The translations under genes were made by a program, and so were the position numbers. The notes beneath the pieces were generated by a model, which did no database searches, was not told the DNA's origin, and saw only the letters and a program-made list of their open reading frames with translations. From contig JAMWZC010000008.1 in the NCBI GenBank assembly GCA_024304985.1, forward strand, positions 124,001 to 188,000: a stretch of DNA of 64,000 nucleotides, given 5' to 3'. Positions within the stretch are counted from its first letter, which is position 1. The number at the start of each line of letters is the position of its first letter. Source of the stretch: Paracoccaceae bacterium. GTDB taxonomy: Bacteria; Pseudomonadota; Alphaproteobacteria; Rhodobacterales; Rhodobacteraceae. Positions 28,574 to 37,147 of this stretch are shown here, one piece after another.

Positions 28574-30322
28574 TTAGCGCATCTCATCCACAGCCTCGAC
28601 ACCAAGAATACCAAGACCGGCGGAAATGACAACGGCCACGGCCTTGGCAAGGGCGATTTTCGCCTGTGATGTGGCCACTTCACCCTCCTGGATGAAGCGC
28701 AGGGCGGGCTCGTCATTGCCACGGTTCCAGAGCGAATGAAAATCGCTGGCCAGTTCATACAGGTAGAAGGCCACGCGGTGCGGTTCATTGGTGCGGGCCG
28801 CGATCTCGACCAGACGCGGCCATTCGGCCAGTTTGCGCGCCACGGTCAGTTCCGCGTCATGGGCCAGACCCGAGAGATCGGCCGATTGCAGCGCAGCGTC
28901 CGAGACGTCGATCCCCGCCTCGGCCGCCTTGCGCAGCACCGAGGCGACGCGGGCATGGGCGTATTGGACATAGAAAACCGGGTTGTCCTTGGACTGTTCC
29001 AGCACCTTGTCGAAATCGAAATCCAGTGGCGCGTCATTCTTGCGCGTCAGCATGTGAAAGCGCGTGACGCCGGGACCGACCTGTTCGACCACATCGCGCA
29101 GGGTCACGAAATTGCCCGCGCGTTTGGACATCTTGAAGGGCTCGCCGTTCTTCCACAGCTTCACCAACTGGCACAGCTTGATGTCGAGGGGCACGCGGCC
29201 ATCGGACAGGGCCGAAACCGCCGCCTTCATCCGCTTGACATAGCCGCCATGATCAGCGCCGAACACGTCGATCAGCATGTCGAAACCGCGTTCGACCTTG
29301 TCATAATGATAGGCGATATCGGGGGCGAAATAGGTCCAGCCGCCATCGGATTTCTTGACCGGGCGGTCCACGTCATCGCCATGGGCGGTGGAGCGGAAAA
29401 GGGTTTGTTCGCGCGGTTCCCAATCCTCGGGCGTTTTGCCCTTGGGGGGTTCGAGGACGCCTTCATAGATCAGGCCCTTGTCGTCCAGCGCCTTCAACGC
29501 GGCTTCGATCAGGCCGGTGCCGTAGAGGGATTTCTCGCTGAAGAACACGTCCATTTCGACGCCAAGCGAGGCCAGATCCTCGCGGATCAGGTGCATCATG
29601 GCGTCGGTGGCGAAATCGCGGATCTCTTCCAGCCATTCGGATTCGGGTTTGCCCACAAGATCGTCGCCATAGGTGTCGGCCAGCGCCTGACCCACGGGGA
29701 TCAGGTAGTCGCCGGGATAGGTGCCATCGACGAAGGCCACCTCCTGCCCGCGCGCCTCGAGATAGCGCAGATAGACGGAACGGGCGAGGACATCGACCTG
29801 CGCGCCACCGTCGTTGATGTAATATTCGCGCGTCACGTCATAGCCCGCATAGGCCAGAAGGCTGGCCAGCGCATCGCCGAACACCGCGCCCCGCGTATGG
29901 CCGACATGCAGCGGTCCGGTGGGATTGGCGGAGACATATTCGACGTTCACCCGCTTGCCCTGCCCCATGGTCGAGCGGCCGAAATCGGCGCCTTCCGTCA
30001 GGGCCGCCCCGACAACACCCTGCCAGAGCGCATTGGACAGGCGCATGTTGATGAAGCCCGGTCCGGCCACATCGGCGGTCTGGATGCGCGGGTCGGTGGC
30101 CAGACGGCGGGACAGTTCCTCGGCGATGGCGCGGGGGTTCTGGCCTGCGGGTTTGGCCAGCACCATCGCGGCATTGGTGGCCATGTCGCCATGGGCCGCA
30201 TCGCGCGGCGGCTCGACCGTGACGGCGGCGGTGTCCAGCCCGGCGGGCAGCAGGCCATCGGCGGTCATGGCGGCCAGCGTGTCCAGCACATGGGCGCGCA
30301 TCTGGGTGAAGAGGTTCATCAC
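28574..30322 (-). CDS. argS: Arginyl-tRNA synthetase
   Basis: 582 residues of class I synthetase. The N-terminal tRNA D-loop-recognising domain covers ~1-110; the HIGH-like motif is HVGH (139-142) in [18 protein letters not shown]; the KMSKS-like motif is FKMSKRAGN (~390-398); the C-terminal anticodon-binding domain ends [15 protein letters not shown]. It charges tRNA-Arg in the cytoplasm. Met2 is a possible alternative start. It lies between dgt and the SPOR gene, all on the minus strand. Confidence 0.96.
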   Translation of the reverse strand: MMNLFTQMRAHVLDTLAAMTADGLLPAGLDTAAVTVEPPRDAAHGDMATNAAMVLAKPAGQNPRAIAEELSRRLATDPRIQTADVAGPGFINMRLSNALWQGVVGAALTEGADFGRSTMGQGKRVNVEYVSANPTGPLHVGHTRGAVFGDALASLLAYAGYDVTREYYINDGGAQVDVLARSVYLRYLEARGQEVAFVDGTYPGDYLIPVGQALADTYGDDLVGKPESEWLEEIRDFATDAMMHLIREDLASLGVEMDVFFSEKSLYGTGLIEAALKALDDKGLIYEGVLEPPKGKTPEDWEPREQTLFRSTAHGDDVDRPVKKSDGGWTYFAPDIAYHYDKVERGFDMLIDVFGADHGGYVKRMKAAVSALSDGRVPLDIKLCQLVKLWKNGEPFKMSKRAGNFVTLRDVVEQVGPGVTRFHMLTRKNDAPLDFDFDKVLEQSKDNPVFYVQYAHARVASVLRKAAEAGIDVSDAALQSADLSGLAHDAELTVARKLAEWPRLVEIAARTNEPHRVAFYLYELASDFHSLWNRGNDEPALRFIQEGEVATSQAKIALAKAVAVVISAGLGILGVEAVDEMR

Positions 30323-30431
30323 ATCATCCTTTGAAACTGGTCAGCGGTTTACCACCGCCAGCGCCCGCGTCAATGCGCGGGCGGGTGCCGGGGGGCAGCA
30401 AGCCGTCAAATTCGCCTGTTTTCGGGGCGTT

Positions 30432-31598
30432 TCAGACCCCCGGCGGGCGATCCGCCGGGTCCGATCCCAGAAGGCGGTGATGTTCCTGCAGCGCGAAACG
30501 GTCGGTCATGCCAGCGATGTAATCGGCCACGATCCGGGCCAGCGCCTGATGGTCCCGCGCCTCCTCCACATCCTTGCGCCACTGTTTGGGCAGAAGCTGC
30601 GGCTCTCGCATGAACAAGGGGAAAAGGTCATGGACCACTTGCGTGACGTATTTGCGCATCGTGACGACGGCGGGGGCGCGATACATGCGGTGGAAAAGGA
30701 AGGTGCGTATCGCCTTGAGGTCGGTCCAGACGGCGGGCGAAAACTGCACCATCATGCGACCGGCAAGGCGGATATCCTGTGCGGTGGCGGGGTTGAGTGC
30801 GGTCAGGTTCGCGCGGCTGACGTCGATCACATCGGCGACAAGGATGCCGAAGAAGCGGCGCAGCGCCTCGTGTCGGCGGCGGTAGTAGTTGAGGCCGGGA
30901 TAGAGGCGGTCGACTTCGGCGAAACAGCCATGAAGGATCGGCAGTTCCGCCAGTTCGTCGGTGGAAAAGAGTTCCGCCCGCAACCCGTCATGCAGGTCGT
31001 GGTTGTTATAGGCGATGTCATCGGCCAAGGCGGCCACCTGCGCCTCGGCGCTGGCATGGGTGTGCAGTTCCAGATCGTGGCGGGCGTTGTAATCGGCAAG
31101 CGCATAGGGGATTTGCCCCGTCACTGGGCCATTATGCTTTGCGATGCCCTCCAGCGTTTCCCATGTCAGGTTCAGACCGTCCCATTCGGCATAGTGCCGC
31201 TCCAGCGAGGTGACGATGCGGATCGCCTGCGCGTTGTGATCGAACCCGCCATAAGGGGCCATCAGGGCTTGCAGCGCATCCTCGCCCGTATGGCCGAAGG
31301 GGGGATGGCCAAGGTCATGGGCGAGGGCCACCGCCTCGGTCAGTTCGGCGTTCAGGCCAAGCGCGCCCGCCACGGTGCGCGCGACCTGCGCCACTTCAAT
31401 GGAATGGGTCAGGCGCGTGCGGAAATAGTCGCCCTCGTGTTCGATGAACACCTGCGTCTTGTGTTTCAGCCGCCGGAAGGCGCTGGAATGGATGATCCGG
31501 TCACGGTCCCGTTGAAAAGGCGTGCGAAAGACGCTTTCTTCCTCGGGCACCAGCCGCCCGCGCGTCTGTACCGGGTTTGACGCATAGGGTGCTGTCAT
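30432..31598 (-). CDS. dgt: dNTP triphosphohydrolase (dGTPase-like, HD domain)
   Basis: 388 residues. The HD-domain metal ligands are visible in RLTHSIEVAQ (His ~65), AHDLGHPPFGHTGE (~92-105) and the later ALADDIAYNNHDLHDGL segment. The N-terminal FQRDRDRIIHSSAFRRLKHKTQVF signature is typical of the type 2 dGTPase group. It removes triphosphate from dNTPs and controls the pool. The gene is divergent from erpA, with only 82 bases between starts that must hold both promoters. Confidence 0.9.
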   Translation of the reverse strand: MTAPYASNPVQTRGRLVPEEESVFRTPFQRDRDRIIHSSAFRRLKHKTQVFIEHEGDYFRTRLTHSIEVAQVARTVAGALGLNAELTEAVALAHDLGHPPFGHTGEDALQALMAPYGGFDHNAQAIRIVTSLERHYAEWDGLNLTWETLEGIAKHNGPVTGQIPYALADYNARHDLELHTHASAEAQVAALADDIAYNNHDLHDGLRAELFSTDELAELPILHGCFAEVDRLYPGLNYYRRRHEALRRFFGILVADVIDVSRANLTALNPATAQDIRLAGRMMVQFSPAVWTDLKAIRTFLFHRMYRAPAVVTMRKYVTQVVHDLFPLFMREPQLLPKQWRKDVEEARDHQALARIVADYIAGMTDRFALQEHHRLLGSDPADRPPGV

Positions 31599-31641
31599 CT
31601 GCCGTGTGGTCCTTGTCGCCTGTGCTTGCGCCCCATATATT

Positions 31642-31665
31642 CGGTTTCATGACGATGCGAAACCG
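31642..31665. promoter_or_regulatory. Inverted repeat in the dgt/erpA divergent region
   Basis: CGGTTTC (31642-31648) and GAAACCG (31659-31665) are perfect inverted arms separated by ten bases. They lie just before the erpA ribosome site (GAGGAG) and could be an operator or a 5' UTR hairpin. A related GTTTC...GAAAC pair occurs upstream of ilvBN at 53493-53514. Confidence 0.4.
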
Positions 31666-31680
31666 TCGAGGAGCGCCCTG

Positions 31681-32004
31681 ATGCAACTGCCCCCCAAAGT
31701 GACCCCCCGCGCCTTTGCCCGGCTGGCCGAGATCGGCGCCGCAGGGCAAGGTCAGGCCCTGCGCGTGGCGGTGGAAGGCGGCGGCTGTTCCGGCTTTCAA
31801 TACGAGATCAAGCTGGATGCGCCTGCCGCCGACGATCTGGTGCTGGAAGGCGAAGGCGAGCGGGTGGTTGTCGATTCCGTCTCGTTGCCGTTTCTGGCCG
31901 GGGCGGTGATCGACTTTTCCGAAGAGTTGATCGGCGCGCGGTTCGTGATCGAGAACCCGAATGCCTCGTCCTCTTGCGGCTGCGGGATTTCTTTTTCCAT
32001 GTGA
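31681..32004 (+). CDS. erpA: A-type iron-sulfur carrier protein (ErpA/IscA/HesB family)
   Basis: 107 residues from the ATG at 31681, with GAGGAG eight bases upstream. The three invariant cysteines are Cys36 (GGGCSGFQY) and Cys99/Cys101 (SSCGCGISFSM). These proteins carry Fe-S clusters from the scaffold to target apoproteins in the cytoplasm. The NPNASSSCGCG end fits ErpA; IscA or SufA cannot be excluded because no isc or suf genes lie nearby. Confidence 0.88.
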   Translation: MQLPPKVTPRAFARLAEIGAAGQGQALRVAVEGGGCSGFQYEIKLDAPAADDLVLEGEGERVVVDSVSLPFLAGAVIDFSEELIGARFVIENPNASSSCGCGISFSM

Positions 32005-32009
32005 TCAAG

Positions 32010-32028
32010 GCGTTATAATGGTTAACGC
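32010..32028 (+). promoter_or_regulatory. Candidate xth promoter -10 box inside an inverted repeat
   Basis: A consensus TATAAT (32014-32019) is flanked by GCGTTA (32010-32015) and TAACGC (32023-32028), which are inverted arms. It lies 118 bases before xthA. No good -35 box is visible, so an activator or weak promoter is possible. Confidence 0.35.
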
Positions 32029-32136
32029 ACACTTTTCATGAAGGCAGGCGTGACCGATGACGGCCAGACCGGGCTTGCATGACGCGGCCTGCTGCGGGAT
32101 AGGGATCGGATCACCCCCAGCCAAGGACATGCCGCC

Positions 32137-32916
32137 ATGAAGATCGCCACATTCAACATCAACGGCATCAAGGCGCGGATCGACGCCTTGCCGCAATGGC
32201 TGGATGAAGAGCAGCCCGATGTGGTGGTCTTGCAGGAGATCAAATCCGTCGATGAGGCTTTCCCGCGCGAGATAATCGAGGATCGCGGCTACAATCTGGA
32301 AACCCACGGGCAGAAATCCTTCAACGGGGTGGCGATCCTGTCGAAACTGCCGCTGGAAGATGTGATGCGCGGCCTGCCGGGTGATGAGAGCGATGAACAG
32401 GCCCGTTATATCGAGGCGACGGTTGTGGGCAAGCAGGCGCTGCGGATCTGCGGGCTTTACCTGCCCAACGGGAATCCCGCGCCGGGGCCGAAATACGATT
32501 ACAAGCTGTCATGGATGAAACGCTTGCAGGCGCGGGCGGCAGATCTGCTGGCGCAGGAAATCCCCTTTCTGATGGCGGGAGATTACAACATCATCCCGCA
32601 GGACGAGGATGCGGCCAAGCCCGAGGCATGGCGCGATGATGCGCTGGCCCTGCCCGAGAGTCGGGCGGCCTTTCGCCGGATCGTCAATCTGGGCCTGACC
32701 GACGCGTTTCGCGCACGGGTGTCCGGTCCCGGCCATTATTCATTCTGGGATTATCAGGCGGGCGCGTGGGAGCGGAACAACGGGATCCGCATCGACCATC
32801 TGCTGCTGAGCCCCTCTTGCGCGGATATGCTGACGGGTGTGGGAATCGACAAGCAGGTGCGCGGGCGCGAGAAACCGTCAGACCATGTGCCGGTCTGGGT
32901 GACGCTGGAGAATTGA
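32137..32916 (+). CDS. xthA: Exodeoxyribonuclease III
   Basis: 259 residues of the endonuclease/exonuclease/phosphatase superfamily. Metal and catalytic motifs: FNINGIKAR with Asn8 (start), LQEIKS with Glu34, a Tyr in CGLYLPNG, GDYNIIPQDEDA with Asp/Asn, and the C-terminal RIDHLLLS Asp followed by KPSDHVPVW with the catalytic His. It cleaves at abasic sites and degrades 3' ends in base-excision repair. GCCAAGGACATGCC precedes the ATG. A strong terminator follows. Confidence 0.95.
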   Translation: MKIATFNINGIKARIDALPQWLDEEQPDVVVLQEIKSVDEAFPREIIEDRGYNLETHGQKSFNGVAILSKLPLEDVMRGLPGDESDEQARYIEATVVGKQALRICGLYLPNGNPAPGPKYDYKLSWMKRLQARAADLLAQEIPFLMAGDYNIIPQDEDAAKPEAWRDDALALPESRAAFRRIVNLGLTDAFRARVSGPGHYSFWDYQAGAWERNNGIRIDHLLLSPSCADMLTGVGIDKQVRGREKPSDHVPVWVTLEN

Positions 32917-32934
32917 GGCTGGTCGCCTGATGTG

Positions 32935-32964
32935 AAAAGAGCGGTGCCGGGGCACCGCTCTTTT
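32935..32964. terminator. Bidirectional rho-independent terminator
   Basis: A perfect 14-bp stem AAAAGAGCGGTGCC / GGCACCGCTCTTTT around a two-base turn (in practice a larger loop). It ends both xthA (plus) and the beta-barrel gene (minus). Confidence 0.92.
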
Positions 32965-32984
32965 GCATGGCGGTCAGGCCGATG

Positions 32985-33899
32985 TCAGAACGCGCCCACC
33001 AGCGCTGTCGTCAGGGCGGTGCGGTTCGGGGACATGGCGCTGGAGGCCACGCTGTTCAGGGGCGCGGTTCTTGCGGCACCGAACGGCAGGGTGATGCCGA
33101 AACGGATGCTGTCCTCGTTATAGGTGTCGACGCCGTCATCCAGCCTTGCGCGGGCCAGTTCCAGCGACAGGGTCGCCGGGACATTGGCCACCGCCATCAG
33201 GTCATAGCCGACACCCAGACCAAAGGTCGTGACATCACCAGTGAACACATCGACCTCGGCGCGGGTCACGCCGGCAAAGCCGGTGAAACCATTGCCCAAG
33301 GCATAGTGTCCCCCCAGCCCGAGCGTGGTGAGATCAACATCGTCGGTCCCGTCCGAGAGGCGCGAGCGCAAGACATGGCCGCCGATGACGGCATCCGTGC
33401 CGATGTTGAACGACACGCGCGCGCCCAGATCGGTCCAGTCCACGCCCGTGCCCGCGAGAAGGTCGGTATCCGTTTCCCCGGCGAAGATCTCGAACGCCAT
33501 GAGGTCGCTGTCATATCCCACCGACAGGCCGTAGGAGTCGGTTGAATCGCTGCCCAGCCCGTCGACATCGACTTCGGCAAATTCGAAATAAGCCCCGACG
33601 GCCCAGAAATTCGAGAACACAAATCCGCCGGTCAGGCCCAGCGTGCTGACGTTGATATCCTCGGTAATGCCGTCGACATCGGCCGTCGCGGTCGAGGCCG
33701 TGGCCCCAAAGGACAGCCCGTTGTCATAGGTCACGCCGAGCTTGCCATCCAGCGACAGCACGGAACTGTCAGCGAACCCGTCCGAGGCGCTGAAGCTGCC
33801 ATAGCCAAGGGTGGCGGCGCCGGACATTTCCTGTGCGGCAACGCCAAGTGGAAGGGTGGCGACCAAGGCGCCCAGAAGGACAGGTGAATAGGGTTTCAT
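32985..33899 (-). CDS. Outer-membrane beta-barrel (porin-like) protein
   Basis: 304 residues from the ATG at 33899, which has GAGGAG eight bases upstream; the track upstream in frame is not supported. A signal peptide (MKPYSPVLLGALVATLPLGVAA, cleavage likely before QEMSG) is followed by alternating polar/hydrophobic strands rich in Gly, Asp, Ser and Val with aromatic girdles, and a terminal Phe typical of BAM-inserted barrels. About 12-16 strands would fit. It resembles short porin-like proteins of Rhodobacteraceae; substrate is unknown. The 290-base gap upstream (33900-34189) is AT-rich near the start and shows no other gene; a GTGGCAG-AG-CTGCCAC hairpin lies at 34172-34187. Confidence 0.78.
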   Translation of the reverse strand: MKPYSPVLLGALVATLPLGVAAQEMSGAATLGYGSFSASDGFADSSVLSLDGKLGVTYDNGLSFGATASTATADVDGITEDINVSTLGLTGGFVFSNFWAVGAYFEFAEVDVDGLGSDSTDSYGLSVGYDSDLMAFEIFAGETDTDLLAGTGVDWTDLGARVSFNIGTDAVIGGHVLRSRLSDGTDDVDLTTLGLGGHYALGNGFTGFAGVTRAEVDVFTGDVTTFGLGVGYDLMAVANVPATLSLELARARLDDGVDTYNEDSIRFGITLPFGAARTAPLNSVASSAMSPNRTALTTALVGAF

Positions 33900-34189
33900 G
33901 ATGTATCTCCTCGATATGAAATGGCCTGAGGATCGGCGCTTGGCGTCTTTGCGCGACAAACATCTGCATCTGAAAAAAGATGTGTTCTTATGACTTGGTT
34001 CAATCCTCGATTGCATGAAGCACATGAGATGGCGTTTCGTGCAAGATCGAAATGGCTGACCTAAGCTTTTGCATTATTTGTGGAAATCTGACTTGCCTTG
34101 CAATTCAAGGGCCATGGCGAGGAGATGTGCCGCGCGGGTCGCACAATTTCAGATGGTTTTTGCGCCGCGCCGTGGCAGAGCTGCCACAG

Positions 34190-35356
34190 TCAATGCGCGG
34201 TCACATCATGGGTATAGAGCCAGTCGAACTGCCGCATCATCCGGTCAGGTGCCAGCGTGCCGCCGAGGCGCATCACGGCATGGGCGGCAAAGCGCAGCGG
34301 CGCGGGGCGGATGTGGTATTTCCAGGCATTGCCATTGGCGGCAGCGATGACGCGGCGGACGCGGGTTTCACGGCGGGCCTGATAGGCGGCAAGCCCTGCC
34401 CCGATACTGTCGCTGCGGGCCAGTTCATCGGCCAGAACCCAGGCATCTTCCAGCGCCATCGAGGCGCCCTGCGCCAGAAACGGCAAGGTGGGATGGGCGG
34501 CATCGCCCAGAAGCGCCAGATGATCGCGGTGCCAGACGCGCGCGACCGGGTGGCGGAACAGGCCCCAGAGACGGGCATCGGTGACGCGGGCCAGCATGTC
34601 GCGCACGGGGGGGCCGAAATCGGCGAAGGCCGCGCACAGGTTGGCCGGATCGTCGGTCTGGGTCCAGCCTTCGGCTGCCCATAGCTTGCGTTCCTGCACG
34701 GCGACGATGTTGAGGGCGGTCCCATCCCGCAGCGGATAGCTGACCACATGGCGGCCGGGGCCCATATGGACCCAGGCTTCGGGACCGCGCCCCTCGCGAT
34801 TGGGCACGACCGCGCGCCAGGCGACCTGTCCGGTGAAGAAGGGGGCATCCGTCTGATTGAGCGTGGGGCGCAGCACGGAATGGAGGCCATCCGCGCCGAC
34901 CACCAGATCGGCGCAAAGTGTGGTGCCATTGGCGATATGGACCACAGGCTGGGCGCCGCCATCGACCGAGGTGACTCTTTGCAGCAGGCGAATCCTGACA
35001 CCGGCCTCGCGCGCGCCATCGGCCAGCAGGTCGATCAGATCGGCGCGGTGGACGAAGTGATAGGCATTGTCCGGCAGGCGGGTCAGGTCAAGCCGGACGA
35101 CGGGCGCGCCGTGATGATCGTGCAGGCAGACCGCGCGGGCCTGCACCGAGGCTGCGACCAGCGCCTGTTCCAACCCGAGGGCGCGCAGCACGGCCATGCC
35201 GTTGGGGCTGATCTGAAGCCCTGCGCCGACCTCGGTGATCTCGGGCGCCTGTTCCAGGAGGGTCACATCCGCGCCGCGCAGGGCCAGCGCGCGGGCCACG
35301 GCCAGACCGCCAATCCCTGCCCCGATCACCACAGCCCGCAGGCCCAGAATGCTCAT
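34190..35356 (-). CDS. FAD-dependent monooxygenase (salicylate hydroxylase-like)
   Basis: 388 residues of the group A flavoprotein hydroxylases. The Rossmann GxGxxG motif is AVVIGAGIGGLAVARAL (~8-24); the DG motif is LVVGADGLHSVLR (~150-162); the FAD-ribityl GD motif is LALLGDAAHPTLPFLAQGASMALEDA (~285-310). Such enzymes hydroxylate small aromatic or prenylated substrates with NAD(P)H and O2. The actual substrate is not readable; ubiquinone-type and salicylate-type hydroxylases are the nearest alternatives. dksA lies upstream, 74 bases away, on the same strand. Confidence 0.85.
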   Translation of the reverse strand: MSILGLRAVVIGAGIGGLAVARALALRGADVTLLEQAPEITEVGAGLQISPNGMAVLRALGLEQALVAASVQARAVCLHDHHGAPVVRLDLTRLPDNAYHFVHRADLIDLLADGAREAGVRIRLLQRVTSVDGGAQPVVHIANGTTLCADLVVGADGLHSVLRPTLNQTDAPFFTGQVAWRAVVPNREGRGPEAWVHMGPGRHVVSYPLRDGTALNIVAVQERKLWAAEGWTQTDDPANLCAAFADFGPPVRDMLARVTDARLWGLFRHPVARVWHRDHLALLGDAAHPTLPFLAQGASMALEDAWVLADELARSDSIGAGLAAYQARRETRVRRVIAAANGNAWKYHIRPAPLRFAAHAVMRLGGTLAPDRMMRQFDWLYTHDVTAH

Positions 35357-35430
35357 GCCGTCCCTTTCAGACGAAAACGCCGAAGCAAAGCTGCCTCGGC
35401 GTGTCCGTATCGTCGCACCGTTCCAACCGC

Positions 35431-35853
35431 TCAGTCGTCGCGGTGCACTTTTTCCCGACGCTCGTGACGCTCCTGCGCCTCGAGGGTCATGGTGGCGATG
35501 GGCCGCGCGATCAGGCGCTTGAGGCTGATCGGTTCGCCCGTCTTCTCACAATACCCATACTCGCCATCCTCGATCCGGCGCAGGGCCGCGTCGATCTTGG
35601 CCACCAGCTTGCGCTGACGGTCACGGGTGCGCAATTCCAGTGCCCGGTCGGTCTCTTCCGAGGCGCGGTCGGCCACATCGGGAATGTTGCGTGTGCCGTC
35701 CTGAAGACCCTCGATCGTGTCGCGGCTGTCTTCAAGGATCTCGGACTTCCATTTGAGCAGGGCGTTCCGGAAATACTCCAGGTGGCGCTCGTTCATGAAT
35801 GGTTCGTCTTCGGCTGGCGTATACTCTGTAGAATGAAAGGATTCGGCTTTCAT
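35431..35853 (-). CDS. dksA: RNA polymerase-binding transcription factor DksA, cysteine-poor form
   Basis: 140 residues from the ATG at 35853 (MKAESFHSTEYTPAEDEPFM), with GGGAGC upstream; a longer 180-residue frame exists but lacks family similarity. The coiled coil spans ~20-95, with the tip region ADRASEETD carrying the acidic residues that enter the polymerase secondary channel. The C-terminal globular region YGYCEKTGEPISLKRL...ATMTLEAQERHERREKVHRDD keeps only one of the four zinc cysteines, like other Rhodobacteraceae DksA proteins, so it should not bind zinc in the usual way. It works with ppGpp to adjust rRNA and amino-acid promoters. Confidence 0.9.
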   Translation of the reverse strand: MKAESFHSTEYTPAEDEPFMNERHLEYFRNALLKWKSEILEDSRDTIEGLQDGTRNIPDVADRASEETDRALELRTRDRQRKLVAKIDAALRRIEDGEYGYCEKTGEPISLKRLIARPIATMTLEAQERHERREKVHRDD

Positions 35854-36036
35854 GTCTGCTCCCTCATAAAGGCCCGCATCTGTCATCAAGTAGTCCCCGG
35901 ACATCTGGTGCCTCCCCTGGCGGTGCAAATAGCCCAGCCACCGGCGATTGTCACTACCCCTTTGTGGCCACATTGCAGGGATCAGGGCTTCACGCTAGGG
36001 TGCCGTAACATTTACGTTCATCAGGTTGGAGAGACG

Positions 36037-36879
36037 ATGAAATTTCAGGGAACCGAGGCCTATGTGGCGACAGAAGACCTGACCGTCGCGGTCAATGCCG
36101 CCGTCACGCTGGAGCGTCCGCTGCTGGTCAAGGGCGAGCCGGGCACGGGCAAGACCGAGCTGGCCCGGCAGGTCGCGGCGGCGCTGGGGCTGCGGATGAT
36201 CGAATGGAATATCAAGTCCACCACCCGCGCCCAGCAGGGTCTGTATGAGTATGACGCCGTCAGCCGGTTGCGCGACAGCCAGCTGGGCGATGCGCGCGTG
36301 AATGACGTGAAGAATTATATCCGCAAGGGCAAGCTGTGGGAGGCGTTCGACGCCGACGAGCGTGTGGTTCTGCTGATCGACGAGGTGGACAAGGCCGATA
36401 TCGAGTTCCCCAACGATCTGTTGCAGGAACTGGACCGGATGGAGTTCTTTGTCTACGAGACCGGCGAGACCATCCGCGCGCGGCGGCGGCCCATCGTCAT
36501 CATCACGTCCAACAACGAGAAAGAGCTGCCCGATGCCTTCCTGCGGCGCTGCTTCTTTCACTATATCCGTTTCCCGGATGAAGAGACGATGCGCCGGATC
36601 GTCGAAGTGCATCACCCCGGTATCAAGGAAAAGCTGCTGACGACTGCGCTCACGCAGTTCTATGAGGTGCGCGAGACGCCGGGGCTGAAGAAGAAGCCCT
36701 CGACTTCGGAGGTTCTGGACTGGTTGAAGCTGCTGCTGGCCGAGGATCTGTCGCCCGAGGATCTGAAGCGCGACGGGGCGAACGCCTTGCCCAAGCTGCA
36801 CGGGGCGCTGCTGAAGAACGAGCAGGATGTGCATCTGTTCGAGCGTCTGGCCTTCATGGCGCGGGGCCAGCGCGGATGA
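36037..36879 (+). CDS. MoxR-type AAA+ ATPase
   Basis: 280 residues from the ATG at 36037 (TTGGAGAGACG upstream). Walker A is GEPGTGKT (33-40), Walker B LLIDE (112-116), sensor 1 ITSNNEKELPDAFLRRC with the arginine finger pair (~162-178), and the lid region ends LAFMARGQRG. MoxR ATPases act as chaperones that activate von Willebrand factor-A partner proteins or metal-centre enzymes. A VWA (CoxE-like) protein is encoded downstream at 38702 in the same direction, which fits the common MoxR-VWA pairing. Between them lie a lipoprotein and a small membrane protein. Confidence 0.92.
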   Translation: MKFQGTEAYVATEDLTVAVNAAVTLERPLLVKGEPGTGKTELARQVAAALGLRMIEWNIKSTTRAQQGLYEYDAVSRLRDSQLGDARVNDVKNYIRKGKLWEAFDADERVVLLIDEVDKADIEFPNDLLQELDRMEFFVYETGETIRARRRPIVIITSNNEKELPDAFLRRCFFHYIRFPDEETMRRIVEVHHPGIKEKLLTTALTQFYEVRETPGLKKKPSTSEVLDWLKLLLAEDLSPEDLKRDGANALPKLHGALLKNEQDVHLFERLAFMARGQRG

Positions 36880-37030
36880 CGGCTTGGCGCGCCCCTGACG
36901 CGCGGGGGCGTGCCGCGGCGGTCCTTGGGTGGGCATGTCGACAGATGCCACGAAGATGTCTCAAACTGTCCTTAGCCGGGACAGGATGCTCGGGAAATGT
37001 CGCCCCGATCATTCCAGAGAAGGGCCGAAC

Positions 37031-37147
37031 ATGACCAGAGTTTACCTGCCCCGGATATCTTGGGGTCGCCTGCCCATGCCTGATGCGGGGACATTTGCGC
37101 CTGCGCACCCGGATTGCAACCGACTGAGGGTTGGGGTGCCGCACTGA
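37031..37147 (+). CDS. Candidate 38-residue ORF overlapping the lipoprotein start
   Basis: An ATG at 37031 follows AGAAGG by eight bases and opens a 38-residue frame ending in TGA at 37145-37147, whose last base begins the lipoprotein ATG (TGATG overlap). The spacing suggests a coupled leader ORF. The predicted peptide (MTRVYLPRISWGRLPMP...) has no recognised domain and its composition is not diagnostic, so it may be chance. Confidence 0.3.
   Translation: MTRVYLPRISWGRLPMPDAGTFAPAHPDCNRLRVGVPH

Noticed and set aside
30574-30885. Plus-strand ORFs within dgt and argS (for example 28736-30334).
   Set aside because: All are antisense shadows of well-identified minus-strand genes and encode no recognised domain.
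34172-34187. GTGGCAG-AG-CTGCCAC as a terminator for the FAD monooxygenase gene.
   Set aside because: It directly follows the gene end but has no T-run on that strand and a very tight turn, so it is noted only as a hairpin.
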